A DNA stretch of 64,000 bases from a virus, in IMG/VR virus record IMGVR_UViG_3300043411_002794, positions 124,001 to 188,000 of that record. One strand, written 5' to 3'. The position numbers and the translations under genes were made by a program. Below are positions 24,047 through 33,276 of this stretch, piece after piece. Below the pieces are notes generated by a model that saw nothing but the letters and a program-made list of their open reading frames with translations, made no database searches and was not told the DNA's origin. Position 1 is the stretch's first letter. Each line of letters starts with the position of its first letter.

Positions 24047-26641
24047 TCAACGGGCGTGATTGTGCAGTGAAACTCGTTGTGCTGTCAACGGGAAGTCGTG
24101 TGAAGGGTTCGGAATACTTTGCAAGAACGCGAGTTGGTAGAGGCAGTACTGCTTCGCCAACTCTGCAGCCGGTCCGCCGACTGCAGCAAGTTTTTCGGCC
24201 TGCTGCACATCACCTCGCTGGATCCGCTCGTTGCGGAAAGCAGCCAGGTGCAAGCGCCGCGTGAAATGCGGCTCCGCCAAGGAAATGGCGGAAGCCTGTT
24301 TTTCGGCCCAAAAATGCAGATCCTGAGTCGCCGACGGGGCCGGCGAGTAGGGATTTGTTTGGAGCATGCTCGGCAGGTTTTGATCCTGCGTCATCCGCGT
24401 GAAGGCGCACGGCAAGTAGCACGTGACGACGTCCGCCACGGCGGCCGCTTGCTTCTCGTCGTAGTCGGTGACGAGCCGCACGAAATCGCGCGGCGTCAGC
24501 ATGCAGCGGATGTCGGCCAAGGCACGGAGCACTTGAGCAAATTTTTCACGGCCGCCGGGCGGCATGGCGATCGGCGGCTGCACGCTGGCGGCGAACGCTA
24601 ATTTCGCGTTCTCGGCGGACGTGGTTTGTTCCAGGTCGGCCATCCGGAAGGCCAGCTTCAGGAGCTCGGCCGTCTTGGCGGGCAGCTCCTGCTCGATCAT
24701 GAGGGTGTACGGGACCGTCAGACCCAAGGCTTCCGCCAACTCGGCGCCGGAGACGACGTGCCCGGCTGAAGCGGCCTTTTGCAGGACGCCGGAAACGTAG
24801 GCAATGCGATCGGCGGGCCGGAAAACGTGGCTGATGTCGAAGAAGGTCGGCTCGGTGTTGTCGGCATGCAGTTGGTGCGTGTCGCCGTCAACCTGTACCG
24901 TCCGGCCGATGTTCTTGCTGAGGCCGCCTGCCTTGCAGAGACCGCCGTCAGCGACGTCGTGGCAGTACTGGTTACGCGTCGGAGCTTGGTTGCCGCAGTA
25001 CGAGCAAACATCGAAGGGTACGCGGCAGTTATGCACGGCTAGGCCGAACGCCGTAAAGCTCTCATCTTCTTCGACGGAAATGTCGTAAACGGGCGTGCGT
25101 TCGACGACCGTGGTTACAGCCTTGACCGGGATCGCCAAGTAGTCACCGGTGATGAACACCGTTGTTTTGCCGGTCTGCGTCGCGCGTACCGCCGCCTTGG
25201 AGCGTCCGGCAAACATGCCGGAGAACCGATTGGAGACGTTGATCGTGTACTCGATTCCGTCGCCGGTCCGCAGCAGGCCGTGCGGTAGGTCGCTCGTGTG
25301 ATCGATACGATAGACGGACGCCGGGATACCGATCGACGCAAGCAGCATCTGCAGTTCGATGGAAAGCCCGCGAGAGCACGTACTCCAATGGAGTCCTTTC
25401 CCGTCTTGCCAACCGTCGCCGTTGAACCAGGCGGCAACGAACTCCAGCTTGATGTCAGCCGTCGCGTCGTAGATTTCCTGCGGAATGACCTTGTTGCGGA
25501 CGCCGCAACCGACTGCGGCAGTGATCGTCGACGTCAGCGGCTTGTCGTACACCATGACGTTGATCGCTTCGTCCGATGCCGAATGCGGATTTTCGCTGAT
25601 CGACGCAGTCGTCAACTGCGGCAGTTCTTCAGGCAACGCGTCGGCCTTGTTGCACGTGTAGCAGAGGTAGCCGTCGCCGGTTCGGGAGCCTTCGGCGACG
25701 TAGTACCCGAGTAGGCGGGCCCGCTTGACGTCGGTCGTAGCGCTGCCGTCGCCGCGATAGATCGGCATCAACAACAAATCGCCGGACGCGAGTTCGCCGC
25801 ACGGAAGCCAGCGAGCGCTGGCGTGCAACTGGTCGCGATATTTTTTCCGGAAATTGCGGCTGAAGCCGCTACGGTCCGCCGAGCGGAGCCCATTACGCGA
25901 CTTTGATCGCGGGATGTCTTTCCACCGACCGACGTAGAACTCGTGATCCGGCGTAAATTCCAGGACCTGCCGGCCGTAATACTCCGTTTCGATGCGTACG
26001 AAGCTCGGCTTCTCTCGCTGCATTGCCGCGTAGACCGGACGGTAGCGTCCGCGATGCGTGAGGACCTCGTCGCCAGGTACGATCGCCTCCACCGGAGTAA
26101 AGCCGCGACGGAGTTTGACGAGCGTACCGGCCAGCGCACACGCCATCGAGACGGCGATATCGTCGCCACGGGCCAGCTTTTCCATTTCACGATCGGCGAG
26201 CAGGCCACCATTGCGTTCGGCGGCTTCTTTGGTCGCATTGAGGGCGCAGATCAGCTCCACGCGGCTCATCGGCTCGTGGTAGGCCGAGAGCTTCACGATG
26301 CCGTAGCTCTTGGACGGATCTTTGTTGAGGTGGTCGCGGTAGAAGCGGCCGTATTTCACGAACGTCGGATGCGTCCGTCGCAGAGCGGCTTCACGGAAAC
26401 CGTCGCCGTTACGGTTCATGCCGAACTTTTCGGTCGAACCGACGGCCAACAGGTGGATCAGCTCTTCGCCGGGATCTCGCGGGATCTTGTCGAGCTCGTA
26501 AAGGAACTGCGCACCGGCACGCTTCTCGAGTAACGAGCGATCGTTCCCGATAAGACGGCCGCGACTGCCGCGCTTGATCAGCGTCGCGACGACGTCACCG
26601 AACTCTTGGGAACCCGGCGTGATGATTTTCAGAATGCTCAT
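24047..26641 (-). CDS. Probable prohead protease interrupted by an intein
   Basis: An 864-residue precursor. Exteins are residues 1-167 and 539-864 (493 residues after splicing); the intein is 168-538. The N-extein has HLLAVGSTEKFGMNRNGDGF, then a candidate catalytic His104 (FYRDHLNKD) and Ser165 (AVSMA), a spacing and context I associate with phage prohead serine proteases. The C-extein starts CRVPFDVCSYCGNQ, with more Cys/His (YCHDVADGGLC) that may bind zinc. A second, helical half (residues about 620-864) resembles a scaffold-protease fusion. The role would be maturation of the prohead by cleaving scaffold and capsid proteins. The place just before the scaffold-like and capsid genes fits. 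Protease identity is moderate; the intein is strong. Confidence 0.68.
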   Translation of the reverse strand: MSILKIITPGSQEFGDVVATLIKRGSRGRLIGNDRSLLEKRAGAQFLYELDKIPRDPGEELIHLLAVGSTEKFGMNRNGDGFREAALRRTHPTFVKYGRFYRDHLNKDPSKSYGIVKLSAYHEPMSRVELICALNATKEAAERNGGLLADREMEKLARGDDIAVSMACALAGTLVKLRRGFTPVEAIVPGDEVLTHRGRYRPVYAAMQREKPSFVRIETEYYGRQVLEFTPDHEFYVGRWKDIPRSKSRNGLRSADRSGFSRNFRKKYRDQLHASARWLPCGELASGDLLLMPIYRGDGSATTDVKRARLLGYYVAEGSRTGDGYLCYTCNKADALPEELPQLTTASISENPHSASDEAINVMVYDKPLTSTITAAVGCGVRNKVIPQEIYDATADIKLEFVAAWFNGDGWQDGKGLHWSTCSRGLSIELQMLLASIGIPASVYRIDHTSDLPHGLLRTGDGIEYTINVSNRFSGMFAGRSKAAVRATQTGKTTVFITGDYLAIPVKAVTTVVERTPVYDISVEEDESFTAFGLAVHNCRVPFDVCSYCGNQAPTRNQYCHDVADGGLCKAGGLSKNIGRTVQVDGDTHQLHADNTEPTFFDISHVFRPADRIAYVSGVLQKAASAGHVVSGAELAEALGLTVPYTLMIEQELPAKTAELLKLAFRMADLEQTTSAENAKLAFAASVQPPIAMPPGGREKFAQVLRALADIRCMLTPRDFVRLVTDYDEKQAAAVADVVTCYLPCAFTRMTQDQNLPSMLQTNPYSPAPSATQDLHFWAEKQASAISLAEPHFTRRLHLAAFRNERIQRGDVQQAEKLAAVGGPAAELAKQYCLYQLAFLQSIPNPSHDFPLTAQRVSLHNHAR
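25028..26140 (-). other. Intein with LAGLIDADG homing endonuclease (in prohead protease gene)
   Basis: A 371-residue in-frame intein. Splicing block A starts at Cys168 (CALAGTLVKL). Block B-like TPDHEFYVG lies at about 230-238. The endonuclease motifs are LLGYYVAEG (about 310-318) and FVAAWFNGDG (about 401-410). Block F is VYDISVEEDESFTAFGLAVH, ending in His-Asn538, and the +1 extein residue is Cys539. All residues for canonical splicing (Cys1, HN, Cys+1) are present. Both DOD acidic residues are visible (E in VAEG, D in NGDG), so the endonuclease may be active. Insertion lies two residues after the candidate catalytic Ser165. Confidence 0.93.
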
Positions 26642-27489
26642 TGTTTAGCGTCCCCGCGTCCTGGCACGAGTCCTTCGTAAGATTGGTGGCCGGCGGCGGC
26701 ACCTGCCAGCGTGCCGATCAGTCGCGGCAAAATGAACTTCAGAATGCCGGTCCGTTTTCCGACTGCTGGTAGCGGGGCGCCCTTCGCGGCTACGGCCTTT
26801 ACAGCATCCGGCGTAATTTTCGGAGTACCCTTCGGCATATTGATCCAGTGTCGGCCGATGCCTCCGGCACGCGATCCTGCGTACAAACCAACGGCACCGC
26901 CGATCGCCGACATTACGCCTTGCGGCATGGTCGTGTCTGCGATGCTGAGCGCCGTACGTTGCACGGAACCCGGCACGTTCGGATCGTTAGCGATGCCGTA
27001 CCCCAGGCTTTTCACGACATTTGGCGATGTGTCTGCAGCTGCGTCGGCTTGTTCGCCTGTTGCGTGCACTCGCTCCCGTAACGCATCCAGCTTGGACGGC
27101 TGGGCGCCGAGCCCGTTGAAATCTTCTTGGAAGACGGCCGGAGCGGCGGCATTGCCGCTGTTGACGAGGTGCCGCCAGGCCAGCGTACCGCCGCCACCCA
27201 ACATGCCGCCCAGCATCGCCTTGTCGAGGATCTTGCTGTAGTTGCGTTCCTTTTCCGGCCGGTTCAGTTCGCTGACGCCACCGGCGATGCCGCCCGCACC
27301 AAGTCCGATGAGAGCGTTACGAAGCGTCTCGGCCGTGACGTTGGGCGTACCGTTCGCGTGGACCGGATTCTGCAACGACGCAAAGATGCCGCCGCCGGCA
27401 AGCTTCGTGAATTCGAGTTGATGCGTGAGCACGGCCGCCGCAGCCTGCGGCGAGTACCGACTATACGCCAGCGCGTCCGAGACTTGCAC
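26638..27489 (-). CDS. Gly-rich hydrophobic structural protein
   Basis: A 283-residue protein starting at GTG (27489) with a GAGGTG site. It has two Gly-zipper-like hydrophobic blocks (NALIGLGAGGIAGGVS, about 59-74; AMLGGMLGGGGTLAW, about 90-104) and another near VMSAIGGAVGLYAGSRAG. Such segments suggest membrane interaction, as in ejected internal proteins. It overlaps the protease gene by 4 nt and the preceding gene by 29 nt. The family is not recognised. Confidence 0.6.
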   Translation of the reverse strand: MQVSDALAYSRYSPQAAAAVLTHQLEFTKLAGGGIFASLQNPVHANGTPNVTAETLRNALIGLGAGGIAGGVSELNRPEKERNYSKILDKAMLGGMLGGGGTLAWRHLVNSGNAAAPAVFQEDFNGLGAQPSKLDALRERVHATGEQADAAADTSPNVVKSLGYGIANDPNVPGSVQRTALSIADTTMPQGVMSAIGGAVGLYAGSRAGGIGRHWINMPKGTPKITPDAVKAVAAKGAPLPAVGKRTGILKFILPRLIGTLAGAAAGHQSYEGLVPGRGDAKQ

Positions 27490-28789
27490 TGGGCACCTCG
27501 TTGACTTGTCGCAATTTGTTTTCCGAACCCAGCAGTTGGTCGATGTCGAAGTCCGCCAAGCGACCCTGCTGCAAGTACTTGGCGAGTGCGGCGCGCATGG
27601 CGGCCGGTTGTTCGGACAACCGCGGGGCCATCGTGGTGATCTCGTTGAACCGGCCCATCACCTGGTCCTGCGGATAGCCGCTAATGACGTCGTCCTCGGT
27701 CATCAGATTCTGCAGCATCGACTGCAGGCGGATGTTGCGTAAATCGGCTTCGTGCTGAGGATCCGTGAGATCCTTCAGCACGCTGTTGACGGCATCGGTG
27801 TTCGGTGCCGACACCGAGTTGGCGATGCTGTCGATGATGTTCTTACCGTAATTCCCGGCCACGTTTTGAGTGAACGGCGAGCCCCAGAAGTTGGCTCGCT
27901 TGACGTCCTCACCCAAGATGGATCGTGTCCGGGGTTCTGCGAAAGGGCGGAGGGCGTCCGCAGCCCGCGCCTCCAGTTCCGGCTGTGCGTGATCGTAGGC
28001 CGCTTGCTTTTCGGCATAGCGATCCAGTTGGGCGAACACTGCCTCCAGCAACGGGAAAGCCCCGCCGCGCGCCGGTCGCAGCAGCTTGTCGGAAGCCTGC
28101 TTGGCCAGGTGCGGGTGAGCCTCGACCAGCATGCCGCAGACCTGCTCGGCCTTGCGGCCGTGCAGCATGGCAGCCTTCTCCCGGAACCAGCCGAAAGGCA
28201 CGGCGCCGGTGGTCATGAAGTACTGGCCCAGGTCGTCCATCCGGGCGAGCAGCCGATCGTAAGCCGCCGACTTTTCGCGGCGAACCTCATCCAGCTCGCG
28301 CTTGGCTCGCTCGGCCGTCGCGTAAGCCTTGCGAATGCTGAACTCTTCGTCGGCCGGCAGCGGAGCCGGTTTCGGGCACAACGGCGGCAGCGTAACGGTC
28401 GCGGCTGCTCGCTTCTCTTCGTCGGCCGCTTTGTGGGCGAGAATCGTGGCCGGTCGCAGCATGTAATCCGGCGAGAGAACGCACTCCCGTCGCAACTGGG
28501 CAGCGGTCTTCGGTTGCGTCGGGTAGATGGTCTCCAACACGACGGCCGGATCCACGAGCGGGAAATCGGCAGCCTTTTCGAAGACGTCCGTACCGGCCAT
28601 CCGGTGGTGCGTTGTTTGCCCAGTGTTATACGCGCGGGCCAACATACTGATTTCGCCGGGACGCAGTTGGGCGGCAGTCGCCACCTTGATGACCGCGTCC
28701 GTCGGCGTGAGCCCGTCACCGACCAGCTCAGCGGTCTTTTCGACCGCCGCTAGCATTCGGGCCTCGGCATCCGTGCCAAGTGGTTTCAT
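27461..28789 (-). CDS. Hypothetical helical structural protein
   Basis: A 442-residue, mostly helical protein. The N-terminus resembles other short helical starts here (EARMLAAVEKTAELVGDGLT), with a coiled-coil-like middle (AYATAERAKRELDEVRREKS) and a Gln/Asp-rich C-terminal domain with a NYGKNIIDSIANSVS segment. A GAGGAG site lies upstream. It sits between a conserved-looking 323-residue protein and the Gly-rich protein in the head cluster. The function is unknown; an internal head protein is plausible. Confidence 0.62.
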   Translation of the reverse strand: MKPLGTDAEARMLAAVEKTAELVGDGLTPTDAVIKVATAAQLRPGEISMLARAYNTGQTTHHRMAGTDVFEKAADFPLVDPAVVLETIYPTQPKTAAQLRRECVLSPDYMLRPATILAHKAADEEKRAAATVTLPPLCPKPAPLPADEEFSIRKAYATAERAKRELDEVRREKSAAYDRLLARMDDLGQYFMTTGAVPFGWFREKAAMLHGRKAEQVCGMLVEAHPHLAKQASDKLLRPARGGAFPLLEAVFAQLDRYAEKQAAYDHAQPELEARAADALRPFAEPRTRSILGEDVKRANFWGSPFTQNVAGNYGKNIIDSIANSVSAPNTDAVNSVLKDLTDPQHEADLRNIRLQSMLQNLMTEDDVISGYPQDQVMGRFNEITTMAPRLSEQPAAMRAALAKYLQQGRLADFDIDQLLGSENKLRQVNEVPSASLGRAGV

Positions 28790-29757
28790 TGTGACACTTG
28801 CTCCTCTGCGTTCTCGGTCGTCGGTTTCGTATGCTCAGGGAACGTCGTAGCCAACAACGCCTCTCGTTCCTTCAACTCTTCGCCGGTTCCGATCAACAAC
28901 AATTGATCGACCGTCAGTTCGACGGCCGACACATCGTAGTCGTAAGCCGGACCCGCCGGCGGCCCCGCCACGCCTGCCCGTTTCCACGGCAGCGACGTGA
29001 GGATGGTGTTGAGGTCCGAGATAACTTGATCTTGTACCTTGCCGGCCGATTCCGTGGTACGCTCGATTTCGACGAATTTTACGAATGTTGCCAGCAAATC
29101 GAGCTGCGTGTTCGTGTTGACGTCGACCGTCATGGCGGCCAAGGCGGCCTTTTTCTTGATCGTACTGAGGGCGGCTTCTTGGAAGAAGCTGGGGACGTGC
29201 TCTGGGTTGTTCACCCAGTTCGGCGTCGTCAACTTGCTCATAGCCGCGTCCAGCACGTGCGGGCCGCCGGCGTAGCCGAGCAGCTTCCAAATCATGCTGT
29301 AATTGCGTTCGCGGACGATCTCCTGCGTCTTATGGCCGAAAATCACCGAATTGACGTAGTCTTTGCGGTTCAAGTTCTCCCGCACGTCGAAAAACAGGGC
29401 CTCGTAGGCGTGCACGATTTCGACAGCACAATTGCTGTAAAAGCCGATGTTCGTCGGGGTGTCGCGGGCCATTACCCGGGCCTCGATGATCGCCTTCGCC
29501 GGGTGCTCCTGCTCCATGTACGCCCAGTGGGCCCAGAACAGGTCCGGCTCGTCCATCGCCAGCGACATCCGACTGAAGTCGTCCTGACAGGTGATGTACG
29601 CTTCCAGGTACGCAACCGTGCGATTGATCCACTTGTAGCCGTCCTTGCCGTCGCGACGTGCCGTCGTTCCCGGTTGGCGGCCTTCCACGATTCCCAGCGC
29701 GCGGCCCCAGCGCCAGTGCGGGGCACGCCACGGATTTGAACGGGCAAACTGCAGCAT
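28786..29757 (-). CDS. Hypothetical head-module protein
   Basis: A 323-residue, Trp/Tyr-rich helical protein. The first 30 residues are basic and aromatic (RSNPWRAPHWRWGRALGIVE). The middle holds DDFSRMSLAMDEPDLFWAHW and NVGFYSN-like segments. The end is acidic (VDQLLLIGTGEELKEREA). The start codon lacks a ribosome site and is preceded 5 nt away by the TTCTAATT element, which may control initiation. It lies between a large portal-position protein and the protease. The family is not recognised. Confidence 0.62.
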   Translation of the reverse strand: MLQFARSNPWRAPHWRWGRALGIVEGRQPGTTARRDGKDGYKWINRTVAYLEAYITCQDDFSRMSLAMDEPDLFWAHWAYMEQEHPAKAIIEARVMARDTPTNIGFYSNCAVEIVHAYEALFFDVRENLNRKDYVNSVIFGHKTQEIVRERNYSMIWKLLGYAGGPHVLDAAMSKLTTPNWVNNPEHVPSFFQEAALSTIKKKAALAAMTVDVNTNTQLDLLATFVKFVEIERTTESAGKVQDQVISDLNTILTSLPWKRAGVAGPPAGPAYDYDVSAVELTVDQLLLIGTGEELKEREALLATTFPEHTKPTTENAEEQVSQ

Positions 29758-29761
29758 AGCT

Positions 29762-29785
29762 GGGTTTCTAATTACCGAATTAGAA
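29762..29785. repeat. TTCTAATT leader element, copy 2, with extended hairpin
   Basis: GGGTTTCTAATTACC (29762-29776, plus strand) lies 5 nt before the 29757 start. Here it continues into an inverted repeat TTCTAATT...AATTAGAA (29766-29785) that can form an 8-bp hairpin, overlapping the upstream stop codon. The other copies lack this second arm. Confidence 0.55.
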
Positions 29786-30172
29786 CTGCGGCGGAGCCAT
29801 CGTCAGCGACAAGCTGATCGTTTTACTGCCGGTGCCAGTGGCGACGACGCGGGCGTAGAGCTTACGCACGTGATTGCACGCGTCGCCTTCGGTGTTTTTG
29901 TATTCGGTGAAAATGTCCCCGCTGGCAAACGTGTTGCCGGACAGGGTGAACTCTTTGATGAGCTTCATCATGTCGGGGTTGGCGGCGTCGACTTCGGCAG
30001 AGAACAGTTGCAGCGTCCCACCGACGCCGGACGCCCCGTCGCCGTTGACAATTACGGCGTTGAGCCGACGCAAGATCCCGCGATGCGGGTAGCCGAGCGT
30101 ATGCACCGACGCCGTGCCGCCGACAATCGCGATGTCGTCAAACTGACGGGTGTAAGGAGCAGCACAGCTCAC
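29780..30172 (-). CDS. Small beta-rich structural protein
   Basis: A 130-residue beta-rich protein starting at GTG (30172) with a TTAGGAG site. Alternating hydrophobic/polar strands with Gly/Asp turns (GGTASVHTLGYPHRGILRRL; TGTGSKTISLSLTMAPPQF) suggest a jelly-roll or decoration-type fold. It lies directly after the 848-residue structural gene in the head module. The role is inferred from fold type and position. Confidence 0.6.
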   Translation of the reverse strand: MSCAAPYTRQFDDIAIVGGTASVHTLGYPHRGILRRLNAVIVNGDGASGVGGTLQLFSAEVDAANPDMMKLIKEFTLSGNTFASGDIFTEYKNTEGDACNHVRKLYARVVATGTGSKTISLSLTMAPPQF

Positions 30173-30185
30173 GATAAACTCCTAA

Positions 30186-32729
30186 TTAGTTTCCTGCGAT
30201 CGGAGCCAGATCCACTTCGCCCGAGGACTCTTCGGGGTACGGTTCGACGGACTTCTGCTTGAGGAAGATCACGACGTCGCCGAGACCTTCGAACGAATTG
30301 CGAAGTGCGTCTTCCAGCTCCGGCATGTCTTGCTTACCGAACCGCTCGGCGAACCGATCGCCGTGCCAGTAGAACATGAACAAGATCCGGCCCAGGCTAT
30401 CAAGGCCTTTAGCAAGCGGACCCATGTAACGATCGATCATCGTATCGTCACGGACCGCCTTGAGCATCGAGCCGATGGCCGACGCGTCGAAGACTTCCGT
30501 CTGGTCGCTGCCGCCGGCTTGTTGCATGGTTCCGGCATCTTGCGGGCCGATCGGTTTGTCGTACTTCGGGTTCGGGTTGTAGACCTGCGGATCCGTGAGC
30601 CAGCCTTGCAGCCCCGGGACTTCGCTGATTTGGGTGTCCGAGTAGCGCGTGCGGGCGCTATCATGCATGAAATTGCCGCTTTCCGGCTGCGGCTCGTTGT
30701 AAGGCGGCGAGCCGACCGACGAGTCCGTCAGATACGGCGAATTGCCCTGCTGGGCGTAGCCGTACTTCACGTGGAACGAGAAGGCACTGCGGTGCTGGGC
30801 CCGGCCCATCAGCTCGCGGGCTTCTTTCTCCCGGAAGCCGTGATCACGCACCAGGTGCACCAACGCGTCACGGTGATGCAGCGAGCGTTCGTTGACGGTG
30901 ACTGTCGGGCCGTCGACCTTGATGCTCATGAGCGGGAATTCGTTCGCCAGTGCGACCTTCAGTTGCTTCGGCGTACCGAGTTCGAACGCTTCCTTGGTCG
31001 TCTTCTCCGCCTCGGAGTGCGGCTTGAAGTTCTGCGTGAACATGTGCATCTGCACGTCGACGAGATTGCCCGGGCTGATCGGCGGCTTTTTGCTGGCGCC
31101 GTCGAGCGGACCGCTGACGTCCACGTCGTTGCTGTCGCTGCTGCGGACAAGGTCGTATCGCGAGGATTCGACCGTCAGCAGCTTGAAGCCCTTCGGGACG
31201 TACATGTCGCCGCGCTGGGACGTGATCTTCGTGCCCTGCTTGGCGTCGAGGTGGATCCGTTGCCCGTCGCGGTACGAACAGTACGAATCGTCGGACCATT
31301 CCGGCGAAACGCGCGGACCGCCCGTGTTGAACTGGCGGTCGACGTACGTATCGAAATCGACGTCGTAGCACTTATCGTTTTCATCGAGCCCGAGTTCGCC
31401 GCGGACGCGGAACGGAACCGTAGCGTCGCCCTCAGGCCCGATCAGGATGTAGCGGGTGTAACCCTTGCTCAGCGTGCCCGGCTCCGACAGCGACTCGAAC
31501 CACGACTTGAATTCGCTCTTGTCGTATTCTTTGCCGACCCAGACGGCCGCCGTCGCGCAGTTGATCCAGTCCTTACCGCCGCCGTCGAGACGGACGACGG
31601 TGCAACCGCCCAGCCGCTTATCCGGCCCGGCACCGTGGACCACCACCAAGCACTTCTCGAACTTGTTCGGTTTGACGAGCACGTCGAACAGCCCGGTTTC
31701 GCTGGGGTTTTGCAGGCGTTGTTCAACCTGCAGGCTGTACGCGACCGAGACTTCCTCGGCCTTCCGCTCGTCTTTGATCAGCAGCTTGTCGCGGGCCAGT
31801 CGTTCAGCCTCTTCATCCGAGATCCCGGCCGGCCGCACGGGATTACTCGAGCTGTCGTAGGTCATGATCTGCAACGCACCGGTTTTAATCGGGTGCGGGA
31901 TCGCTTCTTCGGCCAACAGGGAGCCGGTCTTGATGCGGAGCGGCTCCTTGACCGGCGTCAGGATGCTGCGGGTGCGGGCACGGGCGCCGGCCAGCTTGAT
32001 CGCTTCGTTGATCACGCCGAGACCGTGGAACCGATCGAACGACTGACCGATCTCCGGATAGTCTTGGAACGTCTCCACCAAGCGGCCGAGCATTTGCAGC
32101 CCAGCTTGCTTGAGAAACGTCGGCAAATGCAGATTGGCGTGCAGCTTCTTGAACTCGGCGTCGATGTCGGTCGTGGCAGCGCGGGCCAGCGCGGGCATCG
32201 CCTCGGCCATTTCTTCGGCAAACGAGCCTTGCTTGAGCGACGGCGAATTGCTGAGCCGGCTGAGGTCCGGCGTCAACATACCGAGCAACGACGAGTTACG
32301 GCCGACGCCGGAGCCCATGATATTGGGCTTCTTGTTGAGAATGTCGTTGACCCAGTTTTCCTGCAGCGGCACGAACACGTCCTGATTTTTCAGGTACAAA
32401 AGCTCATGGCCTTTGAGCGTGCCGTTGAGGAAGAACACCGGGGCCAGCAGGAGGCTGCTGCCGACGCGGAAACCGAAGACACCGATCGCTTTGTTATTGT
32501 CTTCGTTGCGATCGAGCAGCTGGAAGCCAATTTCGTGGTCCAGCAACGTCGGGGCAGAGTCCCGCAGGTACGCATGAGCGAGATTGCTGAAGGCCTGTTC
32601 GAACGGAACGTCGTTACCAGCCTGACTGGCACTAGCGGTCTTAGCGATCGCCAGCTCCCCGTGAGGGATCGCGAACGTCGCCATCTTCGTCAACCAGAAA
32701 CGAACTGCAGGCGATTGAGCCTTACGCAT
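30186..32729 (-). CDS. Large head structural protein (portal-position candidate)
   Basis: A protein of about 847 residues; the frame opens at 32765, but the ATG at 32729 has a GGAG site. Residues about 85-125 include a hydrophobic stretch (GSSLLLAPVFFLNGTLKGHE). The middle is polar mixed alpha/beta, residues about 540-610 include SPGNLVDVQMHMFTQNFKPH, and the C-terminus is helical and aromatic (SLGRILFMFYWHGDRFAERF). Gene order (this gene, small proteins, protease, scaffold, capsid) places it where a portal would lie, but I see no portal signature, so that is synteny only. The alternative is a large inner-virion protein. Confidence 0.55.
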   Translation of the reverse strand: MRKAQSPAVRFWLTKMATFAIPHGELAIAKTASASQAGNDVPFEQAFSNLAHAYLRDSAPTLLDHEIGFQLLDRNEDNNKAIGVFGFRVGSSLLLAPVFFLNGTLKGHELLYLKNQDVFVPLQENWVNDILNKKPNIMGSGVGRNSSLLGMLTPDLSRLSNSPSLKQGSFAEEMAEAMPALARAATTDIDAEFKKLHANLHLPTFLKQAGLQMLGRLVETFQDYPEIGQSFDRFHGLGVINEAIKLAGARARTRSILTPVKEPLRIKTGSLLAEEAIPHPIKTGALQIMTYDSSSNPVRPAGISDEEAERLARDKLLIKDERKAEEVSVAYSLQVEQRLQNPSETGLFDVLVKPNKFEKCLVVVHGAGPDKRLGGCTVVRLDGGGKDWINCATAAVWVGKEYDKSEFKSWFESLSEPGTLSKGYTRYILIGPEGDATVPFRVRGELGLDENDKCYDVDFDTYVDRQFNTGGPRVSPEWSDDSYCSYRDGQRIHLDAKQGTKITSQRGDMYVPKGFKLLTVESSRYDLVRSSDSNDVDVSGPLDGASKKPPISPGNLVDVQMHMFTQNFKPHSEAEKTTKEAFELGTPKQLKVALANEFPLMSIKVDGPTVTVNERSLHHRDALVHLVRDHGFREKEARELMGRAQHRSAFSFHVKYGYAQQGNSPYLTDSSVGSPPYNEPQPESGNFMHDSARTRYSDTQISEVPGLQGWLTDPQVYNPNPKYDKPIGPQDAGTMQQAGGSDQTEVFDASAIGSMLKAVRDDTMIDRYMGPLAKGLDSLGRILFMFYWHGDRFAERFGKQDMPELEDALRNSFEGLGDVVIFLKQKSVEPYPEESSGEVDLAPIAGN

Positions 32730-32824
32730 GTCGTGCTCCATCCATGGAACAAGGTCCGCGCTCATGTTGAGGCGGCGCTACGGCGAATAACTTAACAACT
32801 TCTAGGCAGTGACTCTACAGGAGA

Positions 32825-33274
32825 TCACCCGCCCGGGGTTTGTGACGCCGCCGCGGCTTGCTGGCCAAAATCCTTCGCGGACGGGCCGTCAAACAGCGGA
32901 GCCATCGTATTTTTACCACGAACGAACCCGGCCATCCCGGCAATTGCAGGCAGTCCGCCGCTTCGCAAGACGCCGCCCATCGGCATCAGCGCATGCAGCA
33001 ATTGCGGGGCCGCCTTCTGTAAAGCCGGCATAACCGAGGACATCAAACCGGCCTGCTGCAGCTGCGGCGCGACGGCCTTACCGGCGTCGGAGACGGCGTT
33101 GACGCCCTTGTTCAACCACTGCAAACCAGTGTCCGCCACGTCACGAAAACTCCAGCCGCCGGACGGTGCCGGGGTTGCTGGTGCGGGCGGCGGAGACGCA
33201 GGCGATGCCGCGGGCGCAATGCTCGGTGTCTTGGCAATCGGCTGCGATAGCGGCTGAATTCCAGGCGTCTCCAT
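32825..33274 (-). CDS. Pro/Ala-rich hypothetical protein
   Basis: A protein of about 149 residues. The N-terminal 45 residues are Pro/Ala/Ser-rich linker (SIAPAASPASPPPAPATPAP). Residues about 50-125 are helical and moderately hydrophobic with several Gly-Met pairs. The ATG at 33274 follows AAGGGATGG and lies 2 nt past the stop of beta-prime C. It is the last gene of the polymerase cluster before the 32.8 kb gap. The function is unknown. Confidence 0.55.
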   Translation of the reverse strand: METPGIQPLSQPIAKTPSIAPAASPASPPPAPATPAPSGGWSFRDVADTGLQWLNKGVNAVSDAGKAVAPQLQQAGLMSSVMPALQKAAPQLLHALMPMGGVLRSGGLPAIAGMAGFVRGKNTMAPLFDGPSAKDFGQQAAAASQTPGG

Positions 33275-33276
33275 AG

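Noticed and set aside
30330-32795. An 821-codon plus-strand frame opposite the large head protein
   Set aside because: The minus strand has a protein-like sequence with a good start and the same operon direction as its neighbours. The plus frame is Arg/Val/Asp-rich and looks like a codon-position shadow of a GC-rich gene.
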